From Woeseiaceae bacterium (GTDB lineage Bacteria; Pseudomonadota; Gammaproteobacteria; Steroidobacterales; Woeseiaceae), in assembly GCA_028289545.1 (NCBI GenBank), contig JANQPG010000095.1, forward strand, positions 1 to 64,000: a stretch of DNA of 64,000 nt, read 5' to 3'. A program made the position numbers and the translations under genes. Below the pieces are notes generated by a model, which worked only from the letters and a program-made list of their open reading frames with translations, was not told the origin of the DNA and did not search any database. The number at the start of each line of letters is the position of its first letter. The first letter of the stretch is position 1. Positions 49,130-58,419 of this stretch are shown here, in pieces.

Positions 49130-49310
49130 GGCGGGACAAGGACGGACTCAAGCGCTGTTTCGTTATCAATCGAAGCTTTTGCTCGAGGCCAACGCCATAC
49201 ACAAAGTCCTGCGCCGGCAGGTGAACGAAGTTCTCACCAATCAGAACGAACTCCCGCTCCGATAGACGCTTTCGCTGCTGCCGCGTCAAGCAGCCTGCTC
49301 AGCCAGTCCG
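49130..49310 (-). pseudogene. Remnant of an S41-peptidase-like gene
   Basis: Translated on the minus strand, the fragment aligns colinearly with residues about 60-105 of the S41 protein at 39544-41559: QRKRL, ENFVHLP and QKLRLI are shared. An in-frame TGA lies just before the aligned part and no catalytic region is present, so it is a decayed fragment. It abuts the end of the 479-bp repeat, marking a rearrangement point. It is too short to be functional. Confidence 0.7.
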
Positions 49311-49361
49311 CTCCCAAGAGAATGGGCCCGGACTGCTGAGCATCTGAGAAACCGGTAGCGC

Positions 49362-49592
49362 CTAGCTGCCAGCAGCGCAAGCTACGATACAAGCACCAAG
49401 CTTCTGCCTGCACTCTTCGACAGAGCCACCTGAATCTCGACAGGCGCGATATTTGAAGTAGCACTGAATGTAACAGAACCAGTTACCCCCTGAGGCTACG
49501 CCTTTACTCATGCTCTCGAAATCTTCCTCGGTCAGTTCGTGATCTGCTGCCGCTGCAGCTCTCTGTAGGTATTCCTTCTCAAGATCTGACAT
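49362..49592 (-). CDS. Double-glycine-leader six-cysteine peptide (RiPP/bacteriocin-like)
   Basis: A 76-residue precursor. The N-terminal 37 residues are acidic and helical, ending in VASGG, a double-glycine processing site of ABC-exported peptides. The core of 39 residues has six cysteines with spacing C-x3-C-x6-C-x9-C-x6-C-x3-C, which is mirror-symmetric and suggests a helical hairpin closed by three nested disulfides. AGGAG lies nine bases before the ATG. No modifying enzyme, immunity gene or peptidase-ABC transporter is next to it, so the exporter would be elsewhere. I know of no described family with exactly this pattern. Confidence 0.6.
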   Translation of the reverse strand: MSDLEKEYLQRAAAAADHELTEEDFESMSKGVASGGNWFCYIQCYFKYRACRDSGGSVEECRQKLGACIVACAAGS

Positions 49593-50078
49593 CCTAGTGT
49601 TCTCCTGATTTGGTTAAACGCGACTAACTTTCGTGTGCCAGAAATAGTCGATGCCACCGTCTTTCGCAGACGTCGATATCCCAACGGGCCAAGTCTCATG
49701 CTGTTACCGAGATATGCACGGGCCTTTCACGAAACTCCGTAGACCTATTGCCCAAAAGCGATCAGGCTCGGAGTGTTATGCAGGCCTACACCTACTTCGC
49801 TACAGGCCCTCAGTGCTTTAGTGTTGCGTCAGCATCAAAACTCTCACTATTCCCTGCTCTTGCTGTTGTGATCGTCGCTGCGCAGGAAGCGATGCTCGCT
49901 TGAACAACTTATTCGCCTTTGTCGGTGGCGACCTGCCAAACACTTTGAGAGTCGTGCACGTGCTGCCCTTATCGACTGATGACCCAGAGAACCTGGGGCT
50001 GCTGAAAACTGGCGCTCGCCGAGCTAGCGGAGTTGACGATGGCGCCATCAAAAATTCACGATGCCTGCTTCGTCCCAG
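49593..50078. other. Gap between the cysteine-rich peptide and CHAT genes
   Basis: This 486-base stretch contains only short frames lacking ribosome sites (for example 49818-50051 on the minus strand). I recognise no gene or repeat in it. It presumably contains the promoter of the peptide gene just upstream of 49592. Confidence 0.5.
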
Positions 50079-53000
50079 TTAGTTGTGACCCGTAATTGAG
50101 TAACTTGCCCAGTAGTAAGGATGCCGCGCCGATGGATAATCCTTCAGTACACGGAGCTGCGCCGCTCTCAGCGCAGCGGAGTATGGGCGCGCTGCGGCAG
50201 TGAGTTCTTCGTAGAGTATGTTCGAGAACTCGTATGAGAACCGATCGGCGACACGCCAATTTGTCGCCAACACCTGTCTTGCTCCCGCATATCGAAATCC
50301 TCTGACCAGGCCCAGAGCGCTCTCGCCCCGCACCTGTTCTCCAAGCGCCGTTTCGCAAGCGCTCAGAATCACCAGGTCCGCATCAAGTCTTAGCTGGAGA
50401 ACATGTGCGAGCGTGAAGTCAATCTGAATTCCGTCAGCAGCCGCAATAGAAAGCCCACTGAGCGCAGGGGTATCTGTATCGACGCGCGCGTGTGAGGCGA
50501 AGTGGATAATACTCTTCGTGGCCAACGCCGTTTGCAAATCTGACACGCCGCCGCTGCCACCCAGTCGAATAAGGCTATTCCCGTCTCCCCACCGTTCCGC
50601 TATGTCCTGTACTTCGCGCTGTGCCCCGGGGAGCGACGAGTTGTTTGTCGTATTTGTGACCAGCGCTAAGGACTGTGGATCATAGCCCCGCCTTGTGTCG
50701 TGATCCGGATTTAGATGTGACAGTGAATTAACGAGCTGCAATTCTGTCAACTCGATGAGATATCGAGGCCTGCCACCGTCTTCTACTACCAAAGCACTAA
50801 ACGGCACGAACCCGATCGGACCATCCGGCACAATAATCAGACGCTCCGAATCTTCAAAATTGATATCCGGTGGTAACAGTTTCCGCGCTGTCCGACGAAG
50901 ATTTCGATAGAAATCGAATGTAGTTATGGCAGACCGCTTTGTGATCTGCTCGACAACGCCCGACGTCAGCTCGGAAAGTTCTTGCTCACCGGGCATTGTC
51001 CAACTCGAGATTTCGTCCCGTGTTATTTTCCAACCGTAGCTTCGATTTTGGCCGACGAAGTAAAACAGAACGGTTGAAGACGGAATATCGTTGCTCGCCA
51101 ACCAGGCGCTTACCGAAGCCAGCGATGGACGATCACCAAAGACCGACTCTGCATACTGCGGCATCTCCTCACGGATTCTCGCGCGCGCGATGTCAATATC
51201 AACCAGTCGCTGCCGAAGTTCACCATCGTGATTCGTAGCGGCGTCCAATGTGTTTGCTTCGTGGGCCGCATTTTTTCGCGTTAGTGCTTGCTGGTATTCC
51301 TCGTAGGCTCGGGTCAGGTCTTCGGCGAGCCTGGATGGGACCGCGTCTTGAAACGCAGCTTTGACTTCAGCCAGCAGGGACAGTAGAGCGGTCGCTCGAT
51401 GCGCCCGCGCAATTTCTAATGCGGCACGGGAGGCGTCGGGAGTCGCACCCCCCGCCAGCAGCAGCTCGATTTGGTGTTCCGCTATGGGATACTCGGTCTC
51501 GGTCATTCGTACAGCCAACCATGGGTTTGCGATATTCCTGCGTAGCTCCGCCAGCACACCAAGGGCCTTTTCTCCGAGTCGAAGCGCTTCACTCCGGTTC
51601 TCTGTCAGACGCGCCAGTGAATACAGCGCAGTGGCCTTGTCTACCGACGGTTCTTTGTCTTCGAAAAAGGTCTTTGCGGTAGCGACGGCTTCGATCGCTT
51701 CCGCACGATCGGCCCCATCCAGGTTCACAAACTCAAGCCTGGCCAGATTGGCAAGATATTGATTCTCTGCTCGAAGCGAGTGCTCAAGCGAGCTGAGCAA
51801 TTCGTCTTGCGCCTTTTCGTGATGCCCGAGCTGAATGTAGTCACGTCCGAGCGCTAAAGAAATCTCTGCCTTTTGTGTATTGTTTGCCGCGAGGGATCTC
51901 GCTTCGATATGTGCATCGAGCCCGAGTTGAGTCTGTAAGGGATCGTTGGATCGCCGGGCAAGGGACAGATGGTCGTAGCCAAGCTGCAGCAAAGCGTCAA
52001 ACAGCCCGCCACTCTCCAAGCGGGTTCGGCGTATGTCTACGGAACGACTCTGAAAGACAATGGCGTTCCTCGGGTCGTTTAGCCCACGGTATATTGCCGC
52101 AATACCCTTGAGTGTCCATGCAAGTTCGGCGGGGTCTCCCGCTTGCTCCTGAAATGCCTTGACCTCCCCCAGGAGCGCAAGCGCTTTGTTGGCATTGCCT
52201 AATCGACGTTCAGTCGCAGCAAGGTTTGTGAGGATAACCGATCGCAGCCAGGCGTTACTGTCGGGCGGAACACGCTCAAGTGCTTCGCGATACATAGAGC
52301 GCGCAAGCCGTATGTTTGCCTTGTTTTCCTGCACCCACGCTCGATTTGCGTAGACCTGCGCGACCTTTGCCCGGCTGTTCGATTTCGCGAAGATCGATTC
52401 GGCTCGTTGAAAGTGAGCATCCGCAACGTCGAAATTGCCCCGGTACATCTCTAGCAGACCCAAATTGTTGATCCCTGTAGCCGCTGTGTATTCGCTGCCC
52501 AGCTTCATGAGAATGGCAATATTTTGTTCAAACATGGCCGCAGCTTCAGAGAGGCGCAGATTTCCAGCCTCGTCGAGGCTTTGGTCCTCCATGATGGTAG
52601 CCGCAAGATCAAGCCTTGCAGTGGCGGCCAGGCGCGAACTCTGCGTCAACTCGAAACCCGCTGTTGCTTTTAGGTAGTGCCTTTCAGCGTCCGCTATCTG
52701 GAGTGGCCAATAGTAGTTCATGGCTATCCAATAGTGCAGAAAAGGTGTTAGTTCACCATCACCCACATTTTCGAAATACAGAAGTGCAGCCTTCAAATGC
52801 TCGATGGTGCTGTAGCGGGCCGCTTCGGAAAGATCGTGACCGAGTGTTCCGGCGAGTGAGAGCCTGCGAAAAGCATCCGTGGCGCCCTTGTGGTCATTGG
52901 GTATTTTGAACAGCGACAGCTCGTATCGGCCGGACACACCCGGTTGATCAGGCGCGGCTAGTTGAGCTTCGACGAGCCTGTTTTCGGTCAGCTCGAACGA

Positions 53001-53288
53001 CAAGTATTCGTTGCCCACCCTCTCAGTTAACGTATTGACCCTTGTTGCAAGTTCTGTGGGTGAAATCAAGGCAACGGTCAGATCGATATCGAGTTGATCG
53101 ACCTCGATCAGGTACGAACCAGCCTCCAGCTCGCCAAAGGCAATGTGCTTCGCTTCGGAGGCATTGATGCGGTCGGTCGTCTGCATTATGAGCTGAAAAT
53201 CGTCGAAGATACTTGCATACGCCGGTAACTGAACCACGGATGCAAGCAGCAGCCATAAGCAGGCTGCGGCGTTACGAATCGTGCGCAT
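50079..53288 (-). CDS. Secreted TPR-CHAT (caspase-like) protein
   Basis: A 1069-residue protein with a signal peptide (MRTIRNAAACLWLLLASV, cleaved near AYAS). A beta-rich domain follows (about 30-130), then many tetratricopeptide-like helical repeats (about 150-620) and a C-terminal CHAT protease domain (about 740-1069). The catalytic pair is His933 in IIHFASHAR and Cys978 in VILSACETALGE. CHAT proteases are caspase-HetF-type and can cleave partners such as gasdermins, though no gasdermin-like gene is seen. It lies 3 bases after the predicted anti-sigma gene and with it and the sigma factor forms an operon. Periplasmic location is inferred from the signal. Confidence 0.88.
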   Translation of the reverse strand: MRTIRNAAACLWLLLASVVQLPAYASIFDDFQLIMQTTDRINASEAKHIAFGELEAGSYLIEVDQLDIDLTVALISPTELATRVNTLTERVGNEYLSFELTENRLVEAQLAAPDQPGVSGRYELSLFKIPNDHKGATDAFRRLSLAGTLGHDLSEAARYSTIEHLKAALLYFENVGDGELTPFLHYWIAMNYYWPLQIADAERHYLKATAGFELTQSSRLAATARLDLAATIMEDQSLDEAGNLRLSEAAAMFEQNIAILMKLGSEYTAATGINNLGLLEMYRGNFDVADAHFQRAESIFAKSNSRAKVAQVYANRAWVQENKANIRLARSMYREALERVPPDSNAWLRSVILTNLAATERRLGNANKALALLGEVKAFQEQAGDPAELAWTLKGIAAIYRGLNDPRNAIVFQSRSVDIRRTRLESGGLFDALLQLGYDHLSLARRSNDPLQTQLGLDAHIEARSLAANNTQKAEISLALGRDYIQLGHHEKAQDELLSSLEHSLRAENQYLANLARLEFVNLDGADRAEAIEAVATAKTFFEDKEPSVDKATALYSLARLTENRSEALRLGEKALGVLAELRRNIANPWLAVRMTETEYPIAEHQIELLLAGGATPDASRAALEIARAHRATALLSLLAEVKAAFQDAVPSRLAEDLTRAYEEYQQALTRKNAAHEANTLDAATNHDGELRQRLVDIDIARARIREEMPQYAESVFGDRPSLASVSAWLASNDIPSSTVLFYFVGQNRSYGWKITRDEISSWTMPGEQELSELTSGVVEQITKRSAITTFDFYRNLRRTARKLLPPDINFEDSERLIIVPDGPIGFVPFSALVVEDGGRPRYLIELTELQLVNSLSHLNPDHDTRRGYDPQSLALVTNTTNNSSLPGAQREVQDIAERWGDGNSLIRLGGSGGVSDLQTALATKSIIHFASHARVDTDTPALSGLSIAAADGIQIDFTLAHVLQLRLDADLVILSACETALGEQVRGESALGLVRGFRYAGARQVLATNWRVADRFSYEFSNILYEELTAAARPYSAALRAAQLRVLKDYPSARHPYYWASYSITGHN

Positions 53289-53291
53289 GAA

Positions 53292-53966
53292 TCAATTCGC
53301 TACGAGAACTTTGAACGGTATTGCAGCTATTTCTTTGCTGCCGCTCGAGACCTCTACTATGTAGTCGCCGTCTTCCAGCAGCTCTCTCGGCAGCGCAAGA
53401 ACGAAGTCTCCCGTGCCCTTGGGTCTGACCGCGCCGAACTCAACAACGAGATCGCGCGCTGGGTGAGTGAGAACCTTGACTTCGTAAGACGGCATTTCAG
53501 GAAAAGACAACCGTACGTTCAGAACGGCGATTCTGGCTTCCTCGTTAATAGTGAGCTCTTTGTTCTTATTAGATGGCGAATCGCCAGCTCTTTCTTGCTC
53601 GAGATCCAGTAATGGCACATTCGCTTGAGCCGAGCGGGATAAAAGCAGTTCATTGGTTAACGATGCTGTTCTCTTCACCTGTAAGACGTTGGCGATCAAC
53701 GACCCGCCGAACGCCACAAACGCAAAAACCGCCGCAATGGGTAGCCATCGGGCTGCGGGTTGAGAGTTGCCGGTGCGAGTAAACGAGCGATTGGCAGGAT
53801 CGACTTCTTGAATACCGGTGGCCAGAATGGTCTCTATCTCCAGGTGCTCCAGCAGATCCGGCTTGTCCAGGATAAAAGCCTCGAAATCTGCTCGTACGTC
53901 GGCTGGCAGCTTGCCGCTCAAATACTTTTCGACCAGCTGATTATCTTCAACGTAGCTGCGGTCCAT
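53292..53966 (-). CDS. Single-pass membrane protein, probable anti-sigma factor
   Basis: From the ATG at 53966 (GGGGG five bases upstream, inside the sigma gene), 224 residues. The N-terminal cytoplasmic part (LVEKYLSGKLPADVRADFEAFILDKPDLLEHLE) resembles the first helices of anti-sigma factors, without a clear zinc motif. One membrane helix (about 74-95) is followed by a periplasmic beta-rich domain. Its position between the sigma factor (2-base gap) and the CHAT gene (3-base gap) supports a signalling role. Identification rests mainly on context. Confidence 0.7.
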   Translation of the reverse strand: MDRSYVEDNQLVEKYLSGKLPADVRADFEAFILDKPDLLEHLEIETILATGIQEVDPANRSFTRTGNSQPAARWLPIAAVFAFVAFGGSLIANVLQVKRTASLTNELLLSRSAQANVPLLDLEQERAGDSPSNKNKELTINEEARIAVLNVRLSFPEMPSYEVKVLTHPARDLVVEFGAVRPKGTGDFVLALPRELLEDGDYIVEVSSGSKEIAAIPFKVLVAN

Positions 53967-53968
53967 GA

Positions 53969-54724
53969 CTACCCCCGCCAGGCCATTTTGTCGGCGGTTG
54001 TTTGTTTGGCAACATCGACGTGAAGATGTTTTACCGCCTGCCAAGAGCTGGCCTGCCCTGCTGTTCTTGAGATCTCAGTGTCAGAGTAGGCCAATACGGT
54101 CGCCGTCACGGACACGGCGACAATGACGCTCACCAACTCCATAAACCGTTGCGGGTCCGACCTGTCAGCCTTGCTCAACAACAGCTGCTTCAGCCGCTGT
54201 CGAGCTCTGTGCAATACTCTGTCGTAGTGAGCGGCTGACAGCCCCAACGCTGCACACGTCGAAACCTTGTCTTCATCCATCAGATAGTGCCGACGAAGAA
54301 TATCTCGGTCGCGATCCGTACTGAGTTCATCCAAGGCCTTCTGAACAAAGCCTGCCGCTTGCTCCCTGCCCACTACGGCCAGCAGCGATTCGCTTCCCGC
54401 CTCAAAGCGATCAATACTCTCGCTATCGGGATGTGTATTTCGCCTGGATTCTTTGCGCCGCAGCCCGATCAAGATGTTGATGCAAGTCTGACGTACGAAA
54501 GACGGCAAGGATTCCGGGTTGTCGATTAGCCCACGCCTCGCTTTCTCCAGCACGATCACCATTGCCTCCTGAGCCAAGTCTTCGCTTAAATTGCGTTCAC
54601 CCGTCTGCTTGTAGAGTATGAAGAACATGCCGCGCCAGAAGCGCTGCGCCAGTTGGCCCTCGGCGGATTGATCGCCGGACCTGATTCTCTCCAGCAGGTC
54701 GGCAAACTCGATCTCGTCGCTCAT
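53969..54724 (-). CDS. ECF-type sigma factor with C-terminal membrane helix
   Basis: A 251-residue sigma-70 family protein. Region 2 is seen in GDQSAEGQLAQRFW ... NLSEDLAQEAMVIVLEKA and region 4 in DELSTDRDRDILRRHYL ... GLSAAHYDRVLHRARQRL. After region 4 comes a predicted membrane helix (about 192-214, VSVIVAVSVTATVLA) and a short tail, unusual for a sigma factor and suggesting it is held at the membrane. It starts the minus-strand operon with the anti-sigma-like and CHAT proteins. No promoter could be assigned. Confidence 0.85.
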   Translation of the reverse strand: MSDEIEFADLLERIRSGDQSAEGQLAQRFWRGMFFILYKQTGERNLSEDLAQEAMVIVLEKARRGLIDNPESLPSFVRQTCINILIGLRRKESRRNTHPDSESIDRFEAGSESLLAVVGREQAAGFVQKALDELSTDRDRDILRRHYLMDEDKVSTCAALGLSAAHYDRVLHRARQRLKQLLLSKADRSDPQRFMELVSVIVAVSVTATVLAYSDTEISRTAGQASSWQAVKHLHVDVAKQTTADKMAWRG

Positions 54725-55283
54725 TCTTATTTTTCCAACAGAGTGTTATCTCCAATGCTGCGACCAGTGCCCGTTTCGTTGGTTCGATGGTAGCTTCGCA
54801 ACACGGTCAAGTCCAACGACCCAAGTCCCAGAGCAGGCGCCCGCGCAAGACAGTTTTCTCGCAGCAACACCGCAACCCGGTGAGAGGAGAGGATGACTCA
54901 TAGCACTGTTTCTCCTGAATATTAGTAACGACGTTCGAAACCGGCGGAGTTAACGAAGATGCGGAATACGAATCACCAACAGGGCGATTTTTTCCTTCGA
55001 ATTCCGAAAGGAGAAAACGCTGACCTCCCGTGACATCCAGTACCGAAATCTGTGTTGGTACTGATAGTGACGAACAACCTCCACCCAATTTTTACAAAAC
55101 GGAAACAAAGGCCTTCGCGCGTGCACTGAAGACGCCGGCGAGGACGACAACAGGCTCAAGCGCGGCACATGCGATAATTCATACGAAAAAGCGAAGATCG
55201 CGAATTCTGCAGAACTTGACTGGCCGTGTCGGCAGTTCGACGTATCCAACACTTCGATTCGCGGATTTATAAGGAGAACAATA
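54725..55283. other. Divergent gap between sigma operon and lipoprotein operon
   Basis: This 559-base region separates the minus-strand sigma operon from the plus-strand lipoprotein/protease genes. Short frames on both strands (for example 54807-55088 and 54950-55252 minus) lack ribosome sites and recognisable motifs. It likely holds promoters for both directions, possibly read by the divergently encoded sigma factor, but I could not identify matching promoter boxes. Confidence 0.5.
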
Positions 55284-55904
55284 ATGCGACAAAAACTTCA
55301 GCACGCCAAAGCGATCCGTGCTCGGTTGGGCTTAATCCTGATTATGACTACGGCACTCTCCGGGTGTCATCTTGCGGGGAAATGGACAATTGTCGAGATA
55401 TCAGGCACGCATGAACTTGAACATCGTAAATCAGGTGAACCGGAGCACTTTGAGCGCGGCGATTGGTTCGAACTCTCTCGTTGCCCGGTAAGGGGAAAGC
55501 GTGGCTATTGCGTTGTTAAGGTGGGCACGGACAGCTGTTTCCCCGGTGCCGGCCTGTATCCTGAAGCAGAGTGGAAACAACTGCAACTCTTTCACCCTAA
55601 CAAAGCTCAAAAGACTGCGTTGAGAAACTTTGAGCTTACGCAGGACCTATGTAAGAAGCGTTGCGTTATTGGAGATTTCAAAGCGCATTCGGACAAATTG
55701 CACATCATCGTAATTGATCAGCTGCGAGATCTTGACGATTCGAACCCATGCCAGCAAGGCAAAAAGTGCGCAGAGATCAACGTTTTTTGCCTTGACGAAG
55801 GGTGCACTCTCGGAGTGGATGCGTTAACCGGGCCCGTTATCAACCTGGCAGGAATAAGGCCGATTCACAAAGGGTCAGGGCATTCCCACAGTGGTGGTTC
55901 ATAG
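55284..55904 (+). CDS. Lipoprotein of unknown function
   Basis: A 206-residue protein with a lipoprotein signal (lipobox ALSGC near residue 28) and an AAGGAG ribosome site. The mature part has nine or more cysteines (GRWTIVEISG-like start, then RCPVRGKRGYCVV and CKKRCVIGDF), suggesting disulfide bonding in the periplasm. The end is His/Gly/Ser rich (HKGSGHSHSGGS). No family is recognised. It is followed after 57 bases by a subtilisin-like protease in the same direction, so it may be a target, inhibitor or anchor. Confidence 0.7.
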   Translation: MRQKLQHAKAIRARLGLILIMTTALSGCHLAGKWTIVEISGTHELEHRKSGEPEHFERGDWFELSRCPVRGKRGYCVVKVGTDSCFPGAGLYPEAEWKQLQLFHPNKAQKTALRNFELTQDLCKKRCVIGDFKAHSDKLHIIVIDQLRDLDDSNPCQQGKKCAEINVFCLDEGCTLGVDALTGPVINLAGIRPIHKGSGHSHSGGS

Positions 55905-55961
55905 CAATTGCCGACTTCCCGATAACAACAAACAATATTCCAGACCGGATGGAGTTTGAAG

Positions 55962-57530
55962 ATGCGGACTATTAACTGGATTTTCTGGGCAAGCGCTATT
56001 GTGGCGACCTGCATGTTTTCTACAGCAAAAAGCGCCGAGGTCTTCTGTGACACATGCGTTCAAAACACAAAAGGCTCAAATAGGGTTGACGACCGTATTG
56101 AGCACGGCATAAATGCCGCAGTGGCTACAGATGAAAGTACACCGGTTTTCTTTGATTTTCGCCATGACTGCACTGCCCTCGATATCCTCGGGTTTGTGGC
56201 GGAGTTTGAGGAACAAGAAATCGGCACCGCCACGTACGTTGACACCGACCCTGAGATGCTCACCGCGATCTTCGACATCGCGGACTACGATAAGTTTAGT
56301 GGTCTGCTGAATGGCTTTGGCCTTCTTACTCAAAAGCCCGTACTCGAACCGTTATCCTGCGATATTGAGTTTGTCGGGCTCGTTAAGCCAATGGCACCGT
56401 TGCTGGATGTCTCTACAGCGGCCATTCAGGCCAGGGAATCAGGAGGAAGAGACGGCTACACCAGCTCCGTCCATGCACAGAGCATCTACGGGCGCGGCGT
56501 GAACATTGCGATTGTCGATGCCGGCGTCGATAACACATTGGGGGATTTCGATGGGCTGTTCTCCTTCAAGGGCGGATTTGATGCGACGAACTTCGAAGAT
56601 CCTGACGGAGACGGCGTAGACAATGATCCGCAAGGCACCGCCAGGTTTGAACCAGCGGACGGCAGTACGGACCCCGTGAGCACCGACGCCGGGCAGCACG
56701 GAACGCGCGTGGCACTTATCGCGATGTCGTCCGGGCAGCCCGGCGAGGGCTCTAGCTGCTCACGACCGGCGAGTTGCACTGGCGTCGCTCCGAAAGCAGG
56801 GCTATTCGATGTAAAGGTCTGTACATGTCCGACGCCACGGTGCATTGATCCGGATTGCTCGCCAGACGACGTACTCGAGGGCCTGCGGTGGATAGAAGAA
56901 TACAATGCGTCGACGGAGCGGCGGGAAGATAAGATTCACATAGCAAACATTAGCCTCGGGGATAGCTGTGGCGACCCTTACGGCAATCATCCTGTTTCAA
57001 GAAGGGTGAACCGGCTTGTAAATTCCGGTGTTGTGGTCGTTGCCGGCTTCGGAAATGCCGGCGAGCTAGAGAGGGGAACAATTTGCAGAGTGCCGCCGGG
57101 TGCGGCCTCTCTAGCCATTACGGTGGCAGGCTCTGACGATCGAGGAACAATTCAACGAGGGGACGACATCGTCATGTACAACTCCTTGTGCGGCAGTCCG
57201 AACGAACCTGACAAGAAACCAAACGTGTCGGCTCCCGCTCGACTGATCGGTTTCCCCTTCTTCCGTAATCCATCCAGCGGCACGTCCTTCGCCACACCAC
57301 ACGTGTCGGGAACGGCAGCTTTGCTACTCGAAGCCAACGGCAATCTAAAGCCCTTGGAGATAAAGCCCATCATCGAACAAACCGCGGACAATGACTTCGA
57401 TCGATGGCAAAAGAACCGGTATTGTCCGCGTCGAATGAGGAGCGAGGACTGGGACCCAGCCTTTGGTCACGGCATCGTAAACGCTGTAGACGCTCTTGAA
57501 GCGGTCAGGCAACCAAAAATACAACCATAG
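55962..57530 (+). CDS. Subtilisin-like S8 serine protease, exported
   Basis: From the ATG at 55962 (GGAG seven bases upstream), 522 residues. A signal peptide (to about residue 25) is followed by a propeptide-like domain (about 30-140) and the S8 domain. The triad is Asp186 in IVDAGVD, His246 in GQHGTRVA and Ser442 in SGTSFATPHVSG. An inserted loop rich in cysteine pairs (SCSRPASC, CTCPTPRCIDPDC) is not typical and may stabilise a secreted form. It sits in the same accessory block as a CHAT protease and a sigma factor. The substrate is unknown. Confidence 0.9.
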   Translation: MRTINWIFWASAIVATCMFSTAKSAEVFCDTCVQNTKGSNRVDDRIEHGINAAVATDESTPVFFDFRHDCTALDILGFVAEFEEQEIGTATYVDTDPEMLTAIFDIADYDKFSGLLNGFGLLTQKPVLEPLSCDIEFVGLVKPMAPLLDVSTAAIQARESGGRDGYTSSVHAQSIYGRGVNIAIVDAGVDNTLGDFDGLFSFKGGFDATNFEDPDGDGVDNDPQGTARFEPADGSTDPVSTDAGQHGTRVALIAMSSGQPGEGSSCSRPASCTGVAPKAGLFDVKVCTCPTPRCIDPDCSPDDVLEGLRWIEEYNASTERREDKIHIANISLGDSCGDPYGNHPVSRRVNRLVNSGVVVVAGFGNAGELERGTICRVPPGAASLAITVAGSDDRGTIQRGDDIVMYNSLCGSPNEPDKKPNVSAPARLIGFPFFRNPSSGTSFATPHVSGTAALLLEANGNLKPLEIKPIIEQTADNDFDRWQKNRYCPRRMRSEDWDPAFGHGIVNAVDALEAVRQPKIQP

Positions 57531-57780
57531 ACTTCCGTTTGCTATGAAGACCCGATCTCATCGGATATGCGCCGTTCCAGCGGCTGAAAACCGGAACATC
57601 GTTGTAGCAACAGGCCGGCAAAGCGCATGGACGCGCGAAATAAGGCGGGCCCCGAATCGTATTGCTGGGTGAGAGGAATCGCCGCTTCTCGGCACTTTCC
57701 TTGTAGACGGTTAGGGATCGTCGTCGTGTTGGCGTCGCTCGCACGAACACCAACCGAGCGTTTCGATATTGGAGGCTCCA

Positions 57781-58419
57781 ATGGCCCGCACGATATACCC
57801 TTTAGAAGCAGACTCGACATTGTTCTCGTTCACTGCTCAGAACACGCGACGCCCGCTCAGCGGCGACGAAGCAGCACAACAACAGCGCGAGCGAACGGAG
57901 GAGGAGCAGAGCTACCTGGAGCGAGTGCAGAACTACATTCCTGCCGAGATCGTCGCAATCTTCGTGTTCGTGAACAGCCTGGTTTCAACGCCCCTTGAGG
58001 ACGGCAGGATCACGCCTGAGGGATGGGTTGCTGTCGGTGCCGTTCTTGTGTGCCTGGTCGCCTGCTTCGTGTTCGCGAGAGTCGCCGCAAGGCAGGTTGA
58101 AAACCCGTCTTTCCGATTCCAGGGATGGATGTTCGCGATTGCGCTCCTGATCTGGATATACGCAATGGACGCGAAAGTACTCGAAGTCGTCGGGCACAAC
58201 CCAATTCCGTCTCTTTCCGGGCTGTTGCTCGTGACGTTCACGGTCTTCAGTGGCCTTGTGGTGCCAACGGTCAAGCCCGCCGGTCCTGCCCCCGGCACTT
58301 CGAATGCCCCCGATTCAAGCGGGACGGGAAAAACGGAGGCTGACGGCCAGCCGCACGTATCGTCCCAGCAGCACACAGCGCCTGCACCGAATTCTTCAGC
58401 GAGCGGGGCGAGCGAATAA
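57781..58419 (+). CDS. Three-helix membrane protein, unknown
   Basis: The ATG at 57781 is chosen because GGAGG lies five bases upstream; the frame also contains a TTG 12 bases earlier. The 212-residue product has an N-terminal soluble part (about 1-45), three membrane helices (about 48-66, 84-102, 113-131) and perhaps a fourth near 142-160, and a C-terminal tail rich in Pro, Ser, Ala and Thr. No family is recognised. Its stop codon overlaps the next start (TAATG), so it is translationally coupled to the LpxR-like gene and may assist it. Confidence 0.7.
   Translation: MARTIYPLEADSTLFSFTAQNTRRPLSGDEAAQQQRERTEEEQSYLERVQNYIPAEIVAIFVFVNSLVSTPLEDGRITPEGWVAVGAVLVCLVACFVFARVAARQVENPSFRFQGWMFAIALLIWIYAMDAKVLEVVGHNPIPSLSGLLLVTFTVFSGLVVPTVKPAGPAPGTSNAPDSSGTGKTEADGQPHVSSQQHTAPAPNSSASGASE

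Noticed and set aside
49818-50051. A 77-residue minus-strand frame after the CHAT gene
   Set aside because: It has a weak TTG/ATG start, no ribosome site and no motif.
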